Below, in pieces: positions 32,597 through 44,249 of a stretch of DNA of 64,000 nucleotides. The notes below the pieces were generated by a model. That model ran no database searches. It was not told the origin of the DNA and saw nothing but the letters and a program-made list of their open reading frames with translations. The DNA is from Azolla caroliniana (Eukaryota > Polypodiophyta). Location of the stretch: assembly GCA_043228905.1 (NCBI GenBank), contig JBHGNT010000014.1:5952001-6016000 (forward strand), in the 5' to 3' direction. Numbering within the stretch: the stretch's first letter is position 1; every line of letters starts with the position of its first letter. The translations under genes were made by a program, and so were the position numbers.

Positions 32597-34168
32597 GTAC
32601 CGGCCGGAAGGTCAACAAAAACACATGAAGAGATAATAGTTTACTATGGAGGTCTACATATCGGGGATAGGCACCCATATCAAGGTTGCATCGTCATCTA
32701 TCGAGCCTTCATTTGTGTCGAGTGCCCCAACTACGCGTTACGTGACATTTGCAAAGGCGTCATCAGCTTGTCTCTTTTCCTATCGTCTCACATCATAAGC
32801 ACTCTACACCCTATCGCGCCTTCCTAACATCATCGTTGTAAGCATGAGACTACGCTTAATAGCCATGCATTCCCCTTTATACCACTTTTTTCTTGTAAAA
32901 GACCGGGACTACATTCGGTAGCCGACCCCTTTCTCACTTTGTTTCCTTTTTGTATCTTAAATCACGATGTTAAGCTCTCTACAACATACACATACACCTC
33001 TTGTAAAATGCCTCCCCTCCTCTTTTTGTTAATATATCAGGCATATTCCTTATTTCCCTCCCTCTCTTACCTCCCCTTTTAATATTTCCCCTCTTTCTAC
33101 ATTTCATATCCTAACTCTCTCTTTTCTTCTTAACGCTCCTATACATACATTATACTCTAAACCCTAATTTTCCTTTTTATCTTCTATTCCTTTCTCATAC
33201 TTTTATCCATACCCCTTGCCTACTTTCTCATATTTCTTTCCCTACCCCTCCCAATTTGTTCCTAGACTTTTTAATTTCTAGCCCTTTTTATTCTCACCCC
33301 CTTTAACTTAATTTTTGTTTTTCTTGTTCCCCCTTTTCCTTTCCTTCTCTCTTCCTTCCTTAAGTTAGTTTTTTATTTTTTTATTTTAATTATCTTTCCC
33401 TTTTTCCCTTGCACCCGTATATATTTTTCTTATTATAATATACCCTTTCATTTTCATATTCCTTTTTCAATGTGCTACCCTCGGCCATGTTCTCATTTTT
33501 CTACCCTCATCCATGTATCACTTTTTTATTACCTTACCCCTCCTCATCCTTTCTCTAAATCCTTTGCCTCTTCTTTTGAAGCCCCTCCTTTTACTTTTTA
33601 CTCTTTCTCCACCTTTCTATTTTTATTTTTTCTACCCTAATCCAAGTTTTACTTTTTCTTACCCTACCCCTCCCTAATTCTATATCCTTCCTCTTGCCCC
33701 ACACCTCTCTCCTCTTTCTTATTTCTCTCTCTTACTTTTTCTAGTTTACACACATCTCTCTCCTCTCTCTCCTTTGTTTCTCTCTCTCTCTCTCTCTTAC
33801 TTTTATCATGTTTCCCCATCCTCTTTCCCTTTATGTATACTCTCTCTCTCTCTCCCCCCTTTTTTTCTTCCATTCTCATCATCTCACCTATTCCTTATTT
33901 TCCCTCTCTCTTAACTCCCTTCATTATATTTCCCCTCTCTTAACTCCCCTTCTAAATTTCATATCCTCACTCTCTCTCTTTTTTCTTTTTATTCCCCCTT
34001 TTACATTATAACCTCTTCCCTATACCAAAACCTTCCATTTATCACATTAAAGCCCATAAAATCCTTTCCCTTCTTATCCAAATCTTTCGCTTTTCAATCA
34101 TACCCATTAGCACACCACCACTCGCCACTCCTTATTTTCATTTTTCTAAAGCCTCTCCTAAACCTCCC

Positions 34169-34176
34169 TATATAAA
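34169..34176 (+). promoter_or_regulatory. TATA box before the hammerhead-like motif
   Basis: TATATAAA in a CCTA...CACC context. A start about 30 bases downstream would place the RNA 5' end inside the stem I strand of the motif at 34194-34247. Confidence 0.4.
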
Positions 34177-34193
34177 CACCATGAACCCCCAAA

Positions 34194-34247
34194 GGCCATT
34201 GAGCATTGATGAGCCCCATAGGGGGCGAAACTAGTTTGCTTGTGGCC
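34194..34247 (+). ncRNA. Hammerhead ribozyme-like motif, minimal type I, probably degenerate
   Basis: Core boxes TTGATGA (34206-34212) and GAAA (34227-34230) flank a perfect 5-bp stem II (GCCCC/GGGGC) with loop ATAG. The outer strands 34194-34205 (GGCCA..GAGCA) and 34237-34247 (TGCTT..TGGCC) pair as stem I with a small internal loop. Between GAAA and stem I lie CTAGTT, giving a two-pair stem III with a 2-nt loop and a GUU cleavage triplet ending at 34236. That compact form matches minimal type I hammerheads described in Penelope-like elements. The first core base is U where C is invariant, so this copy may be inactive. Confidence 0.45.
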
Positions 34248-34603
34248 ATTTCCATTTTCCCTATCTTATTGTAAACCCTTTCTTACTGAAAAATAGTTTT
34301 GCTATTAATCTCTCTCTCTCTTAAGCTTATAGGTATGTTTTAATATTTTCTAGTGTTTTAATCTTATGTAGAGTTTATTATAAGTGTTTGATTCATCATC
34401 TCCCTCTCCCCTCACCTTATCTCTTCTCATCCTCGCTTTCACCAAGTTATGTCTACGATTCAGGTGCGATCAAATTGTTCTTGGTGGTTTCGTTTCCCTC
34501 TCCCCTCCATAGCCACTCCTTTCCCCTCTCGGCCTATCTACAACCCACCGATGTCTTCACCGTTCTGCACTGCTTGTACCAGCCGGAAGGTCAACAAAAA
34601 CAC

Positions 34604-34763
34604 CTGAACACAATTAGCTTGTAAAATCCCATGTAACCATTGTTTGACCCTCCAACGAAAAGGTATCTTCCCCGTGAAAAAGAATACGACTGCTTTATCA
34701 CAAAAATTAGCAAATGAGCCCAAAAACTCCTTATTGTCTATTTCTACCATAGCCACTTCATTG
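34604..34763 (-). pseudogene. DUF4283-like protein, copy 2, part A
   Basis: The minus strand reads VEIDNKEFLGSFANFCDKAV, FFFTGKIPFRWRVKQWL and ends abruptly after LQANCVQ at the direct-repeat boundary. It continues upstream (minus strand) at 40637-40716 once the hAT-like element at 34764-40636 is removed. It agrees with copy 1 except for scattered substitutions. Confidence 0.55.
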
Positions 34764-34777
34764 CATAGTTCCTAATA

Positions 34778-34847
34778 TTCGCGTACGTCCAATTTACTGG
34801 ACGTACGCGAACGTTTTCAAACGTATGCGTATGATACGCATTCGTTT
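34778..34847. repeat. Two adjacent hairpins inside the hAT-like left end
   Basis: 34778-34791 (TTCGCGTACGTCCA) pairs perfectly with 34798-34811 around a 6-nt loop. 34819-34832 (AAACGTATGCGTAT) pairs with 34834-34847 with one mismatch and a 1-nt loop. Both are built on ACGTATGCG-like words. Subterminal repeats bound by hAT transposases are one explanation; a foldback origin is another. Confidence 0.8.
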
Positions 34848-35003
34848 GGCTTCTTCTTTTTTTGGCTTTTTTGGCTCTTTTTAATTTTTATATTCATAAT
34901 TCTTTGTGAATAGAAGTGACGTCTGACACGCACACACACACTCTCTCTCTCTCTCACGAGAACTGACAGATCTTCTCTCTCTACAAAATCTAGATATCTA
35001 ATA

Positions 35004-35615
35004 TGTTGGGATTACGGTCCCTTCGGATGGGATGGTCGGATGTCGGAGATGAATGCCGACAAGCCCGGTTTCGGTTTCGGAACCGGATGATGAAGACCCC
35101 GGCTTCGGAGCCGGATGACGAATGTACCCGGAGAGAGATCCGGATGCGGGGACATATCCGTGAATATGTTTGCCAAGGGCCCCTGAGGCTATAGTTGTAA
35201 ATAGCCCCAAAGTCATATGTGTATAAATATGACTTAGGGCAAACAGTTTTAATGTTGCTACTCATTTTTCTGTTTTTCCACTCAAGAGGAGTGAAGAGAG
35301 AGCAGCCGTGAGAGAGAGAGAGATAGAGCGTGAGAGAGGAAGAGGTAGACGCCTCTGTGTATTTCCGCCGCCTGTGGCGAGGACAGCGAGCTCAAGGTCG
35401 TCGCCTTGCAGCTCGCCATTGTATACTTCTCTGTGCATAGTATTGGTTCGGAGTCTTGTACTCCCGTGGTTTTTCCCGTACAGGGTTTTCCACGTTAAAT
35501 TGTGTGTCCCTCTATTTACTTCTGCATTTCCCATTTTCTGCAACAACGATCCGTGTGTTTCCTTGGTTGTGGCCGAGAGGTGAAGTTTGGAAAGTGTTGA
35601 CGACTATTTCCATCA
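35004..35615 (+). repeat. Copia Z1 5' LTR
   Basis: TGTTGGGATTACGG...TTTCCATCA, 612 bp. The likely TATA is in TGTATAAATATGAC near 35221. A GA-rich stretch (about 35294-35345) lies in the presumed transcribed leader. Confidence 0.93.
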
Positions 35616-35618
35616 ATT

Positions 35619-35630
35619 TGGTATCAGAGC
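35619..35630 (+). promoter_or_regulatory. Primer-binding site of Z1
   Basis: TGGTATCAGAGC, three bases after the LTR end. Confidence 0.92.
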
Positions 35631-35645
35631 GGGCTGTTGCAGAAA

Positions 35646-38600
35646 ATGGAAGGCGGCGGCAGCGGGCAGCCGGGGATGATGGTGCTGAATGCGCAGAATT
35701 ACGCCGATTGGAAGATCAAGATGGAGGATCTTCTGATTGTTCGGGACCTGTACGAACCGATTGACAGGTCGGAAATACCGAAAGGGGTACTTGAGTCGGA
35801 ATGGAGGCTTCTGAACCGGAAAGCCGTTGCAACCATTCGGCAATACGTCGACGTGAGCGTTCTACAACATGTGGCGAACGACACCAACGCATATGAGATG
35901 TGGCGGAAGCTGTCGGGCCTCTACGAGAGGAAGAATGCGTTGAACCGGACCTCCCTGATGAGGAAGATAGTGAACCTCAAGTACCGGGACGGCGAGAGTA
36001 TGGTGGAACACGTAAGCACGTTCATGGGATTCGTGAACCAGCTTGCGGCGATTAAGTTCCCGCTGGAGGATGCAATGCAAGCCATCATTCTGATGTGTAC
36101 ATTGCCGGAAAGCTGGGAGAACTTGGTGGTGACTCTCAGCACCTCCTGCACCGAAGATAACTTGTCCCTACAAACGGTAAAGACAAGTATTTTGAACGAA
36201 GAAGCGCGTCGGAGAGATAAAGAACCGGCCTCCGATCCGAAGATGTTGTTTACCGAATCGGATCGGGGAAGACAATGGAACCGGAGTCCGCAAAGACGGG
36301 AGAAGTCGGGGACCCGGTCGCAGTCAAGAGGAAGACCCACATGCTTCCACTGTGGGAAGCCGGGGCACTTCCGGAAGAATTGTCGGCATTACCGAAAGGA
36401 CAACGGAGCCGACGACACCGATTCGAAGAAGTCACCGGAGAGAAACGGTGCATACCGGGGAGCCACGGACCGGAGAGGTCCGGATCGGCGAGGGCAGGAC
36501 CGGAAAGGAACGACGGCACTCGCGGCAAGTGAGGAAGAGATCATGCTCATCACCGAAGAAGGTGAATTAAACATTGCCGGCGATGAGACGACCTGGGTGG
36601 TCGATTCTGGAGCATCGTTCCACCTGACCCCGGAGAGAAGATACTTCTCATCCTACACAGCCGGTGAGCATGGCTGTGTTTGGATGGGAAATGAAGGTAC
36701 GTGCCGAATTGCCGGCATAGGAGACGTGTGGTTGACAACCCCGACCGGATGCAAAATGCTGCTGAAGGATGTCCGACACGTTCCGGAGGTTCGTTTGAAC
36801 CTGATTTCGGCCGGGAGGCTAGACGATGAAGGCTACACAGGTAGCATCCGGAATGGCGTAATGAAGTTCAGCAAGGGGAGCCTGATAGTGGCTCGGGCCC
36901 GGAAAGTCAACACACTGTACCTTATGAATGCCTGGTTGTGTCCGGAAGAGTTGAACGTGGCAGCCGACACTGCCGGTGAGCTGTGGCACAAGAGACTGTG
37001 CCACATGAGTGAGAAGGGGATGAAGAGGCTTGCAGAAGACAACCTTATTCCAGTGAAGCATGTGCACCTGGAGAAGTGCACCGATTGCCTGGCCGGTAAG
37101 CAGAACCGAACCTCCTTCCACTCAAGGCCACCGACGAGACGTAGCGCACCATTGGAGTTGGTGCATACTGATGTGTGTCAGGTAGAAACGAAGTCACATG
37201 GCGGAGCCCAGTACTTCGTAACATTCATTGATGATCACAGCCGGAAGCTGTGGACGGCACCGTTGAAGACAAAGGACCAAGTGTTGTGCGTCTTCAAAGA
37301 ACTCCACGCGAGAGTGGAAAGGGAATCCGGCAAGAAGCTGAAAGCGATATGAGCGGATAACGGAGGGGAATACCGGGGGCAGTTCCAGGAGTACTGTCGC
37401 TCGAAGGGAATCCGGCTCGAGTTTACTGTGCCGAAGACGCCGGAACTAAACGGGCTGGCCGAGAGGATGAACCGGACCATAATGGAGAGGGTCCGGAGTA
37501 TGCTGGCGCATGCGGAATTACCCAAGGGGTTTTGGGCTGAGGCGATGTCGACGGCGACATACGTGATAAACAGATCACCCTCAGTACCTTTGGACGGGGA
37601 CACGCCGCAGAGAGTGTGGACCGGTAGGGAAGTATCCTATCGGCATCTGAAGGTGTTCGGGTGTCTCGCATACGTGCATGTGGCAAAGGACCGGAGAGGA
37701 AAGCTAGATCCAAAGACCCGGCCTTGCATATTCCTCGGTTACGGCGACGATGAGTTCGGCTACCGAGTATGGGACCCGGTCGACAAGAAGATATTCAGGA
37801 GTCGTGATATCATCTTCATGGAGGACAAGACACTCGCCGACTGGGAGTCGGAGAAGAAGATGAAGAGCTCCAAGTCGACCGGTGAGGATCAACTCTACGA
37901 GGAGCAGTCCTGACCGGCAAGGGACCGGTTAGCACTCGAGGATCCGGCCGAAGACGGTGAAGAAACAGAACCGACCGAAGAAGATGAAAATGATACCGGA
38001 ACCGGCCCCGATCCCGAAATGGATTCGGATGAAGAAGAATCGGAAGAACCGGTTACCGAAACTCCGGAACGGAGATATCCTCTAAGAGAGAGAAGGCCCC
38101 CCCGGAGATTTCCGGAACCAGAGCATGTGCTGCTAACCGACGAGGGGGAGCCGGAGAGCTTTGAAGAAGCAAAGCATGACACCCAGAGCCGCAGGTGGTT
38201 GAGTGCCATGCAGGATGAGATGGATTCCCTGCATGAGAACCACACATATGAACTTGTGGAGTTGCCGAAAGGAAAGCGAGCACTTCGAAACAAGTGGGTG
38301 TTCAAGCTGAAACCGGGAGATGCCGGAAACCCCCCGAGATACAAAGCCAGGATCGTGGTGAAGGGGTTTCAGCAGAAGAAGGGCGTCGACTTCGATGAGA
38401 TATTCGCCCCGGTAGTGAAGATGACCTCCATCCGGACGGTGCTGAGCATAGCGGCAAGCATGGACCTCGAGGTAGAACAGATGGACGTGAAGACGGCATT
38501 CCTTCACGGTGACCTCGAAGAAGAGATCTACATGCAGCAACCGGAAGGATTCGAGAAGAAAGGGAAGGAGCACCTGGTATGCCGGTTGAAGAAGAGCCTT

Positions 38601-39719
38601 TACGGACTGAAGCAGGCTCCCTGGCAATGGTACCGGAAGTTCGACTCCTTCATGAACGACGAAGGGTACCTCAAAACGCAGTTCGACCACTACGTGTTTG
38701 TGAAGAAGTTCGAAGGAGGAGACTTCCTAATACTCCTCCTGTACGTGGACGACATGTTGATCGTCGGACGGGACCAGGTCAAGATACGGATGCTGAAGAA
38801 GGCTCTTCACCGAACCTTCTCAATGAAGGAATTGGGTCCGGCGAGGCAAATACTAGGGATGCATATCATCCGGGACCGGAAGAAGAAGCAGTTGTGGCTG
38901 TCACAGGAGAAGTACGTGACAAAGGTGCTTCACCGGTTCAACATGTCGGAAGCAAGACCAGTCGGGTCAACACTCCCGGCAAACTACAAGCTGTCCAGCA
39001 AGCAAAGCCCCAAGACAAAGGCTGAGAAGGAGGACATGATGAAAGTACCATATGCCTCTGCCGTCGGGAGCTTGATGTACGCGATGGTGTGTACCCGACC
39101 GGACATAGGATACGCAGTCGGAGTGGTGAGCCGGTACATGAGCAATCCCGGCAAAGAGCATTGGAACGCGGCCAAGTGGATACTCCGATACCTGAAGGGC
39201 ACGGCAAACGTGTGCCTCCGATTCGGCTCCGGTAAGCCCGAACTCGACGGCTTTACCGATTCGGATATGTCGGCTGATGCAGATACCAGCCGGTCCACAT
39301 CAGGGTATGTGATGACGTATGCAGGGGGAGCTGTTTCATGGCAGTCGAGGCTGCAGAAGACGGTTGCGTTGTCAACCACGGAGGCGGAGTACATGGCGGT
39401 TGTTGAAGCCGGCAAGGAAATAATATGGATGAAGGACTTCATTAGAGAGCTCGGTATCCGGCAGGAGGAGTACCGACTCTACTGCGACAGTCAGAGTGCA
39501 ATCCACCTTGCGAAGAACGCGGCCTATCACTCCCGGACGAAGCACATCCAGCGAAGATATCACTGGATCCGGGAAAGGATAGAAGACAAGGAGTTCGTGC
39601 TGACGAAGGTCCACACTGACGAGAACGGGTCGGATATGCTGACCAAGGTGCTCACACCCGACAAGCTGGAAGCATGCCGGAAGAGGATCGGATTGGAGAG
39701 ACATCCCATGCCGAAGTGA
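35646..39719 (+). pseudogene. Copia Z1 Gag-Pol with two nonsense codons
   Basis: One frame of 1357 codons from ATG 35646 to TGA 39717-39719, broken only by TGA at 37350-37352 and 37911-37913. Z2 has CGA (Arg) at both, so both are CpG C-to-T changes. Domains: Gag to residue 225; zinc knuckle CFHCGKPGHFRKNC (from 233); protease WVVDSGASFHL (Asp about 320); pre-integrase HKRLCHMSEKG; integrase core (HTDVCQVE, FIDDHSRK, NGGEYRG, with an ELNGLAERMN segment); reverse transcriptase (YKARIVVKGFQ, MDVKTAFLHGDLEEE, LLLYVDDMLIV with Tyr about 1033); RNase H (TTEAEYMAVVEAG, YCDSQSAIHLA). The product would be one autocleaving polyprotein. Without readthrough only Gag-protease and part of integrase would be made. 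Confidence 0.93.
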
Positions 39720-40343
39720 AGGGGGAGTTTGTTGGGATTACGGTCCCTTCGGATGGGATGGTCGGATGTCGGAGATGAATGCCGACAAGCCCGGTTTCGG
39801 TTTCGGAACCGGATGATGAAGACCCCGGCTTCGGAGCCGGATGACGAATGTACCCGGAGAGAGATCCGGATGCGGGGACATATCCGTGAATATGTTTGCC
39901 AAGGGCCCCTGAGGCTATAGTTGTAAATAGCCCCAAAGTCATATGTGTATAAATATGACTTAGGGCAAACAGTTTTAATGTTGCTACTCATTTTTCTATT
40001 TTTCCACTCAAGAGGAGTGAAGAGAGAGCAGCCGTGAGAGAGAGAGAGAGATAGAGCGTGAGAGAGGAAGAGGTAGACACCTCTGTGTATTTCCGCCGCC
40101 TGTGGCGAGGACAGCGAGCTCAAGGTCGTCGCCTTGCAGCTCGCCATTGTATACTTCTCTGTGCATAGTATTGGTTCGGAGTCTTGTACTCCCGTGGTTT
40201 TTCCCGTACAGGGTTTTCCACGTTAAATTGTGTGTCCCTCTATTTACTTCTGCATTTCCCATTTTCTGCAACAACGATCCGTGTGTTTCCTTGGTTGTGG
40301 CCGAGAGGTGAAGTTTGGAAAGTGTTGACGACTATTTCCATCA
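39719..40343 (+). repeat. Copia Z1 polypurine tract and 3' LTR
   Basis: AAGGGGGAG (39720-39728) directly follows the stop codon; the LTR is 39730-40343 (614 bp) and ends TTTCCATCA before the TAATA duplication. Confidence 0.93.
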
Positions 40344-40348
40344 TAATA

Positions 40349-40478
40349 TACATATTACACACTCCCTCTCACACACAAAACCCATAACTCCTCTCTCTCT
40401 CTCTCTAGAGTCTAGATATACACTCAACCACTGTCTCCTCACACATGCAAAACAGGGCTTCTCTCTCTAGACCATACA

Positions 40479-40538
<60 letters not shown>

Positions 40539-40636
40539 ATGTACACCATATACACCATATGTATATATCTATGTACCGCGTATTTATCTATTGGCGTTTG
40601 AGTATGACACGAATGGGATGTATGGCTAGAACTATG
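40349..40636. other. Right part of the hAT-like element
   Basis: Non-coding, with CT tracts (40390-40407, 40478-40513) and a CA tract (40514-40536), ending TAGAACTATG. Confidence 0.7.
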
Positions 40637-40716
40637 CTTCATTGTCAACAAACTCCTTAGAAACTTTCACATTCTCCCTTATACAATCTTCTATTAATAT
40701 ATTTTCCATGCATCTG
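40637..40716 (-). pseudogene. DUF4283-like protein, copy 2, part B
   Basis: The CTTCATTG repeat followed by TCAACAAACTCCTTAGAAAC continues copy 2 from 34763, encoding part of KVSKEFVDNE on the minus strand. It stops at CATCTGAAA, six bases before the inverted-repeat end at 40723. Confidence 0.6.
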
Positions 40717-40722
40717 AAAGCA

Positions 40723-40763
40723 CACTACGGTGTACCAACTTTTGGCCAAAACTTTAGTACTAA
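40723..40763 (+). repeat. Left terminal inverted repeat
   Basis: Starts CACTACGGTGTACC and includes TTTTGGCCAAAA and TTTAGTACTAA. See the partner at 54080-54132. Confidence 0.65.
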
Positions 40764-42859
40764 TTCCATGTGGAGGAAAAACTTAAAAATTTAAAAATAA
40801 ATTCAATATTTGGGTTTAAAAAGTTGATCACTTGTCTTAAAATTAAAAGTCGCATTCAATGAAAATAGATTTCAAAGATGAATAAACATCACTTGTGTTA
40901 AAATCCTAGGTAATGTTGTAAGGAGGTCTTAACTTTATAATCTCGAGTCGTCAGTCAATCATGAAGATAGTCAGTCTGTCTCTCTTCCACTCTGTCTCTC
41001 TTGGCAAATAACAGGTTTATCTCGAATTGTCAGTTACTCTCTCTCTCTCTCTCTCTCTCTCTTTACACTTGGTAATTCCCTAGGTTCGTACCTCCTCTCT
41101 CTCACACTCTTTCCTTCCCCCTTCTACTCATTTATTCACTATGTTCGTACCCTCCTCCCTCCCTCCCTCCCTCCCTCCCTCTCTCTCTCTCTCTCTCTCT
41201 CTTCCAACTTTTGCACAGGTTTCTCCACGTTCTCTGCTCACCTTGCAAACCCTAAACCCATTCCCTGCTTGTCGTGTCCTCTTTGCAACAACAATACGCT
41301 CAGGTGTTGTAATGTGTCCTCGTTGCATCGACATCAGGTCTGATAACTGTGTCCTCGTCGTGTCCTCTCTCTCTCTCAGGTATTCTCTCTCTCAACTATT
41401 GTACTGTGTCCTTGTTACATCGAGCTTTCCTATGTTGGCCGCGTTCTCTCTCTCAAGAGTTCTCTAAAGTGTGGTCTGCACACCGTGTCCTCTTCGCATC
41501 GGTCTCTGCTCTGTTGGTCATGTTCCCTCTACCTGGTGTGTTTCAAACGCGTCCCCCTCTTCAAGGACTTCAACAACGACATTTGGTACTTGTTTTACTA
41601 TATGTTTATATGTTTGATTCTATCTGTTTTTGTCATTTTCTATCTGTTTTTTTACATCTGCAACCATAACGATGTTTGGGACATGTTTATCTGTATGTTT
41701 GATTCTATATGTTATTATCGTTTAGGGTATTGTTGTTGTTGTTGTTCTCCCTTGATCATTTGAGAGCTTTGTACATGCATATGCTTGAATTTGAGAGTCG
41801 ATCAACATGTGTATATGTTAAGTATCTGGAGTTAACATTATGTTTCATATCAGGCTGGTAATCTATCAATTAATTAAACTTACAAATACATATTTTACTC
41901 TCTCAAACACACACACACACACATAGACAAGAGGAAGTTGTTAAAGGATGTGGACATGGAAATACTATATAGTACTTAATTAATAGCATGCCAAATTAAG
42001 GATTTAAGAAAGTATGGAGGAGTAAGAAGTCAATATATTTATTCTTATTTATATTAGGAGGCAGCAGCAGTAGTCAAATTAATACTTAAGAATTCAATGA
42101 ACATGGCCCTATATATAGCTATAGCTATAATCATATCTATAGCTTGACATGTATGAGAAAAGAAGGGGGAGATTATTTTTGAGTGTATACTAACAACATT
42201 TGATCGGTAGATTGGATTGGGTTTGGGGAGGAAATAAGTTGTAGAGTATTATGCCCTCTCATCAGGAGGTTCTTCATTAGATCACAACTAATTGTGTTGA
42301 TGATCAATCCTTTCTAGTCTATTCTATTCTATTCTACTACTTCATTCTCTTGTACTAGAAAATAGTAGTGGCTGTTGAATTGCATTGGATTGAATTGAAT
42401 TAGAAGGGTTCAATAAATATATACTGGATTTGATTTGATTGATTGGGTGATTAATGACTTGAAGGTTAACTAGTGGAGGTGAAGAAGCAAGAAAAATAGG
42501 AGGTAATCTCTAGAGGGGATTAAGGAAGAAGAAGAGACGCGAATTTGCCGAGGTGATTAAGACAAAGGTTGATTAGTAGAAGTGATTAAGCAAGAAGAAG
42601 TGGTGCTAATTAGGGTTTTAACTTTTAAAAACAAATAGGGTTCTGAATTTTCGTATTTATTGAAATAGCTAAAAACATTTACTTAAGTTTGGGAGGAGGT
42701 GAGATTGTTTATATATATTTTATTTATTTATTCTTTAGAAAGAAGGCATAATAATAGATAAGCAAATAAATACTTATACATACATATATATATATATAGT
42801 ACAATTTATGGTAAGAAAATTATAGAATACATAGAATTTAATGATTGGGTGAGAAGATT

Positions 42860-42905
<46 letters not shown>

Positions 42906-43237
42906 ATGAGTCTATATACTATAGGTGATGTGTTCAAATGTGGAAATGGGCTAGTAATAGTAGTGGTTATATGATTCATGAATATATTATGTGAATTGTG
43001 TGTGTGAAATAGAAGGATCATGATGAAAGAGAGAGTCTATGTATTTGACACATAATAATGTAAAAGAGGGGGGGGGGAGGGGATGAATGATATTACTTGC
43101 TTTGCTTTACACCAATGAATGGGGAAGAATCTTTTTTTATAAAGTCTACCCTACCATGTGTGTGTGCATGGTAAGAGTGCATTGCTCAAACCAAGTGCAA
43201 TGTGTGTGTATCTTTATATAGATAGAAACACACACAT

Positions 43238-43273
<36 letters not shown>

Positions 43274-44249
43274 GGTGGATGTGCACGTGGATGTGCATTG
43301 AAGTTGATGATAGTTCAGGCCCCCAAACTGCATGATTTCCTTACAAACCGCCCCAACTCAACTGTTGCCTGTCATGGGTCCTACCTTAAATTCTCCCCCC
43401 TTTGCGTTACGTACATTTCCTTGTTCGCATGTCGAGAACTGATATACTACCTCAAATATGCCAAGAGTGCATGTGTTGTTTGTGTATACCAGTGCTAATG
43501 ACGTGCGAACTTCTTGGGTATGAGATGAGACCGCGTGAGTCCGAGATGAGAAATGATTGATCTTCTATAAGAACATGGAGTCGTGCATGGAAACTTCATA
43601 GATCACCGAGCCATGGTCTCTCAAGACCAAGCCATGGCAAGGATCAAACTTGGGTTCTCTCAAATTTATGACATTGATACTATGATGTAGAGAGACAGGT
43701 ATTAGAAATGTCCAAGGAATCGAATGTGATCTATTGGGTCATTAAGCTAGTTATGTGATAATCGAATTGGATTCTCTTTATTATACCTATTGACTTTAGA
43801 ATTAGGTGATAGAGCGCTTTGGTTACATTGTATGTACAATTAATATACACCAGAGAGAGAGAGAGAGAGTTAGGGAGAGAGATGGTAACGATGATATTCT
43901 AACATCTTTGAAATATTAGAATTATGATGTTATAGGGCCCAACAATAATGTCACAAGATAGTCCCCTGCCATTGGCCACACACGACTCATACTTTCTTAA
44001 TATAAATGTTATGCCTAAGTAGAGAGCACACGTATACACCTAATAGACATGTGTTGTTGCACCAAGAAAACCCAAAGTATTGGCATATGATTCCATATAC
44101 ACCAAGAGACTCGACATTTAAGCACTCAATGAACATGATTCTCAAAAGACTGATGTATATTATTTAATATTGTTTACTATTGTTGTGCATGATTTACTGT
44201 TATTTACTATTGTTGTGCATGTGAGGCAAAGAAGAGAGACGGGATTCAC
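40764..44249. other. AT-rich non-coding interior with microsatellites
   Basis: No gene recognised. Simple repeats: (CT)n about 41036-41061, (CCCT)n then (CT)n about 41151-41201, (GA)n about 42861-42902, poly-G about 43067-43076, (GT)n about 43237-43270, (GA)n about 43853-43868. Short frames here are products of these repeats. A promoter for the plus-strand gene would be expected near 43.9-44.2 kb, but no clear TATA stands out. Confidence 0.5.

Larger units (their letters stand above)
32597..34603. other. Pyrimidine-rich unit bracketed by a 28-bp direct repeat
   Basis: The sequence GTACCRGCCGGAAGGTCAAC and its next eight bases occur at 32597-32624 and 34576-34603 with one difference. The left copy adjoins a broken copia fragment and the right copy a broken DUF4283-like ORF. 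The inside has no protein signature. About 32880-34130 is strongly C+T-biased on the plus strand, with many (CT)n and CCTT runs. The right part has a TATA box (34169) and the ribozyme-like motif (34194). It could be an unrecognised non-autonomous element or filler DNA at a rearrangement. Confidence 0.5.
35004..40343 (+). mobile_element. Ty1/copia element Z1, full-length and young
   Basis: LTRs at 35004-35615 and 39730-40343, TSD TAATA (34999-35003 and 40344-40348), primer-binding site and polypurine tract all present; length 5340 bp. In the parts compared by eye the two LTRs differ by only a few changes (G/A near 35272 versus 39999, a 2-bp AG length change, G/A near 35350), so insertion was recent. 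Gag-Pol is interrupted by only two stops. Z2 (59099 onward, minus) is a near-identical sister. Confidence 0.95.
34764..40636. mobile_element. hAT-like DNA transposon (non-autonomous), split by copia Z1
   Basis: An 8-bp target duplication CTTCATTG lies at 34756-34763 and 40637-40644. The ends are CATAGTTC and GAACTATG, an 8-bp terminal inverted repeat. Without Z1 (35004-40343 plus one TAATA) the element is about 530 bp, far too small for a transposase, so it needed one in trans. The paralogous sequences at 26931-26938 (TTTCATTG) and 54165-54172 (CTTCATCG) have the site once and no insertion, which confirms the boundaries. An 8-bp duplication is the hallmark of the hAT superfamily. Confidence 0.8.

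Noticed and set aside
33660-34011. Ser/Leu-rich and Arg/Glu-rich frames in the pyrimidine-rich region as genes
   Set aside because: They are products of CT-rich sequence, with no start context, motif or family match.
37350-37913. The two TGA codons of Z1 as programmed readthrough or a variant code
   Set aside because: Z2 has CGA at both positions, so simple C-to-T mutation is the better explanation.
41141-41763. Leu/Ser-rich frames as membrane proteins
   Set aside because: They begin in (CCCT)n and (CT)n microsatellites; apparent hydrophobic segments come from base composition.
43241-43498. Cys/Val-rich small protein starting in a GT tract
   Set aside because: The N-terminal CVCVCV run is a direct reading of (GT)n and no conserved part follows.
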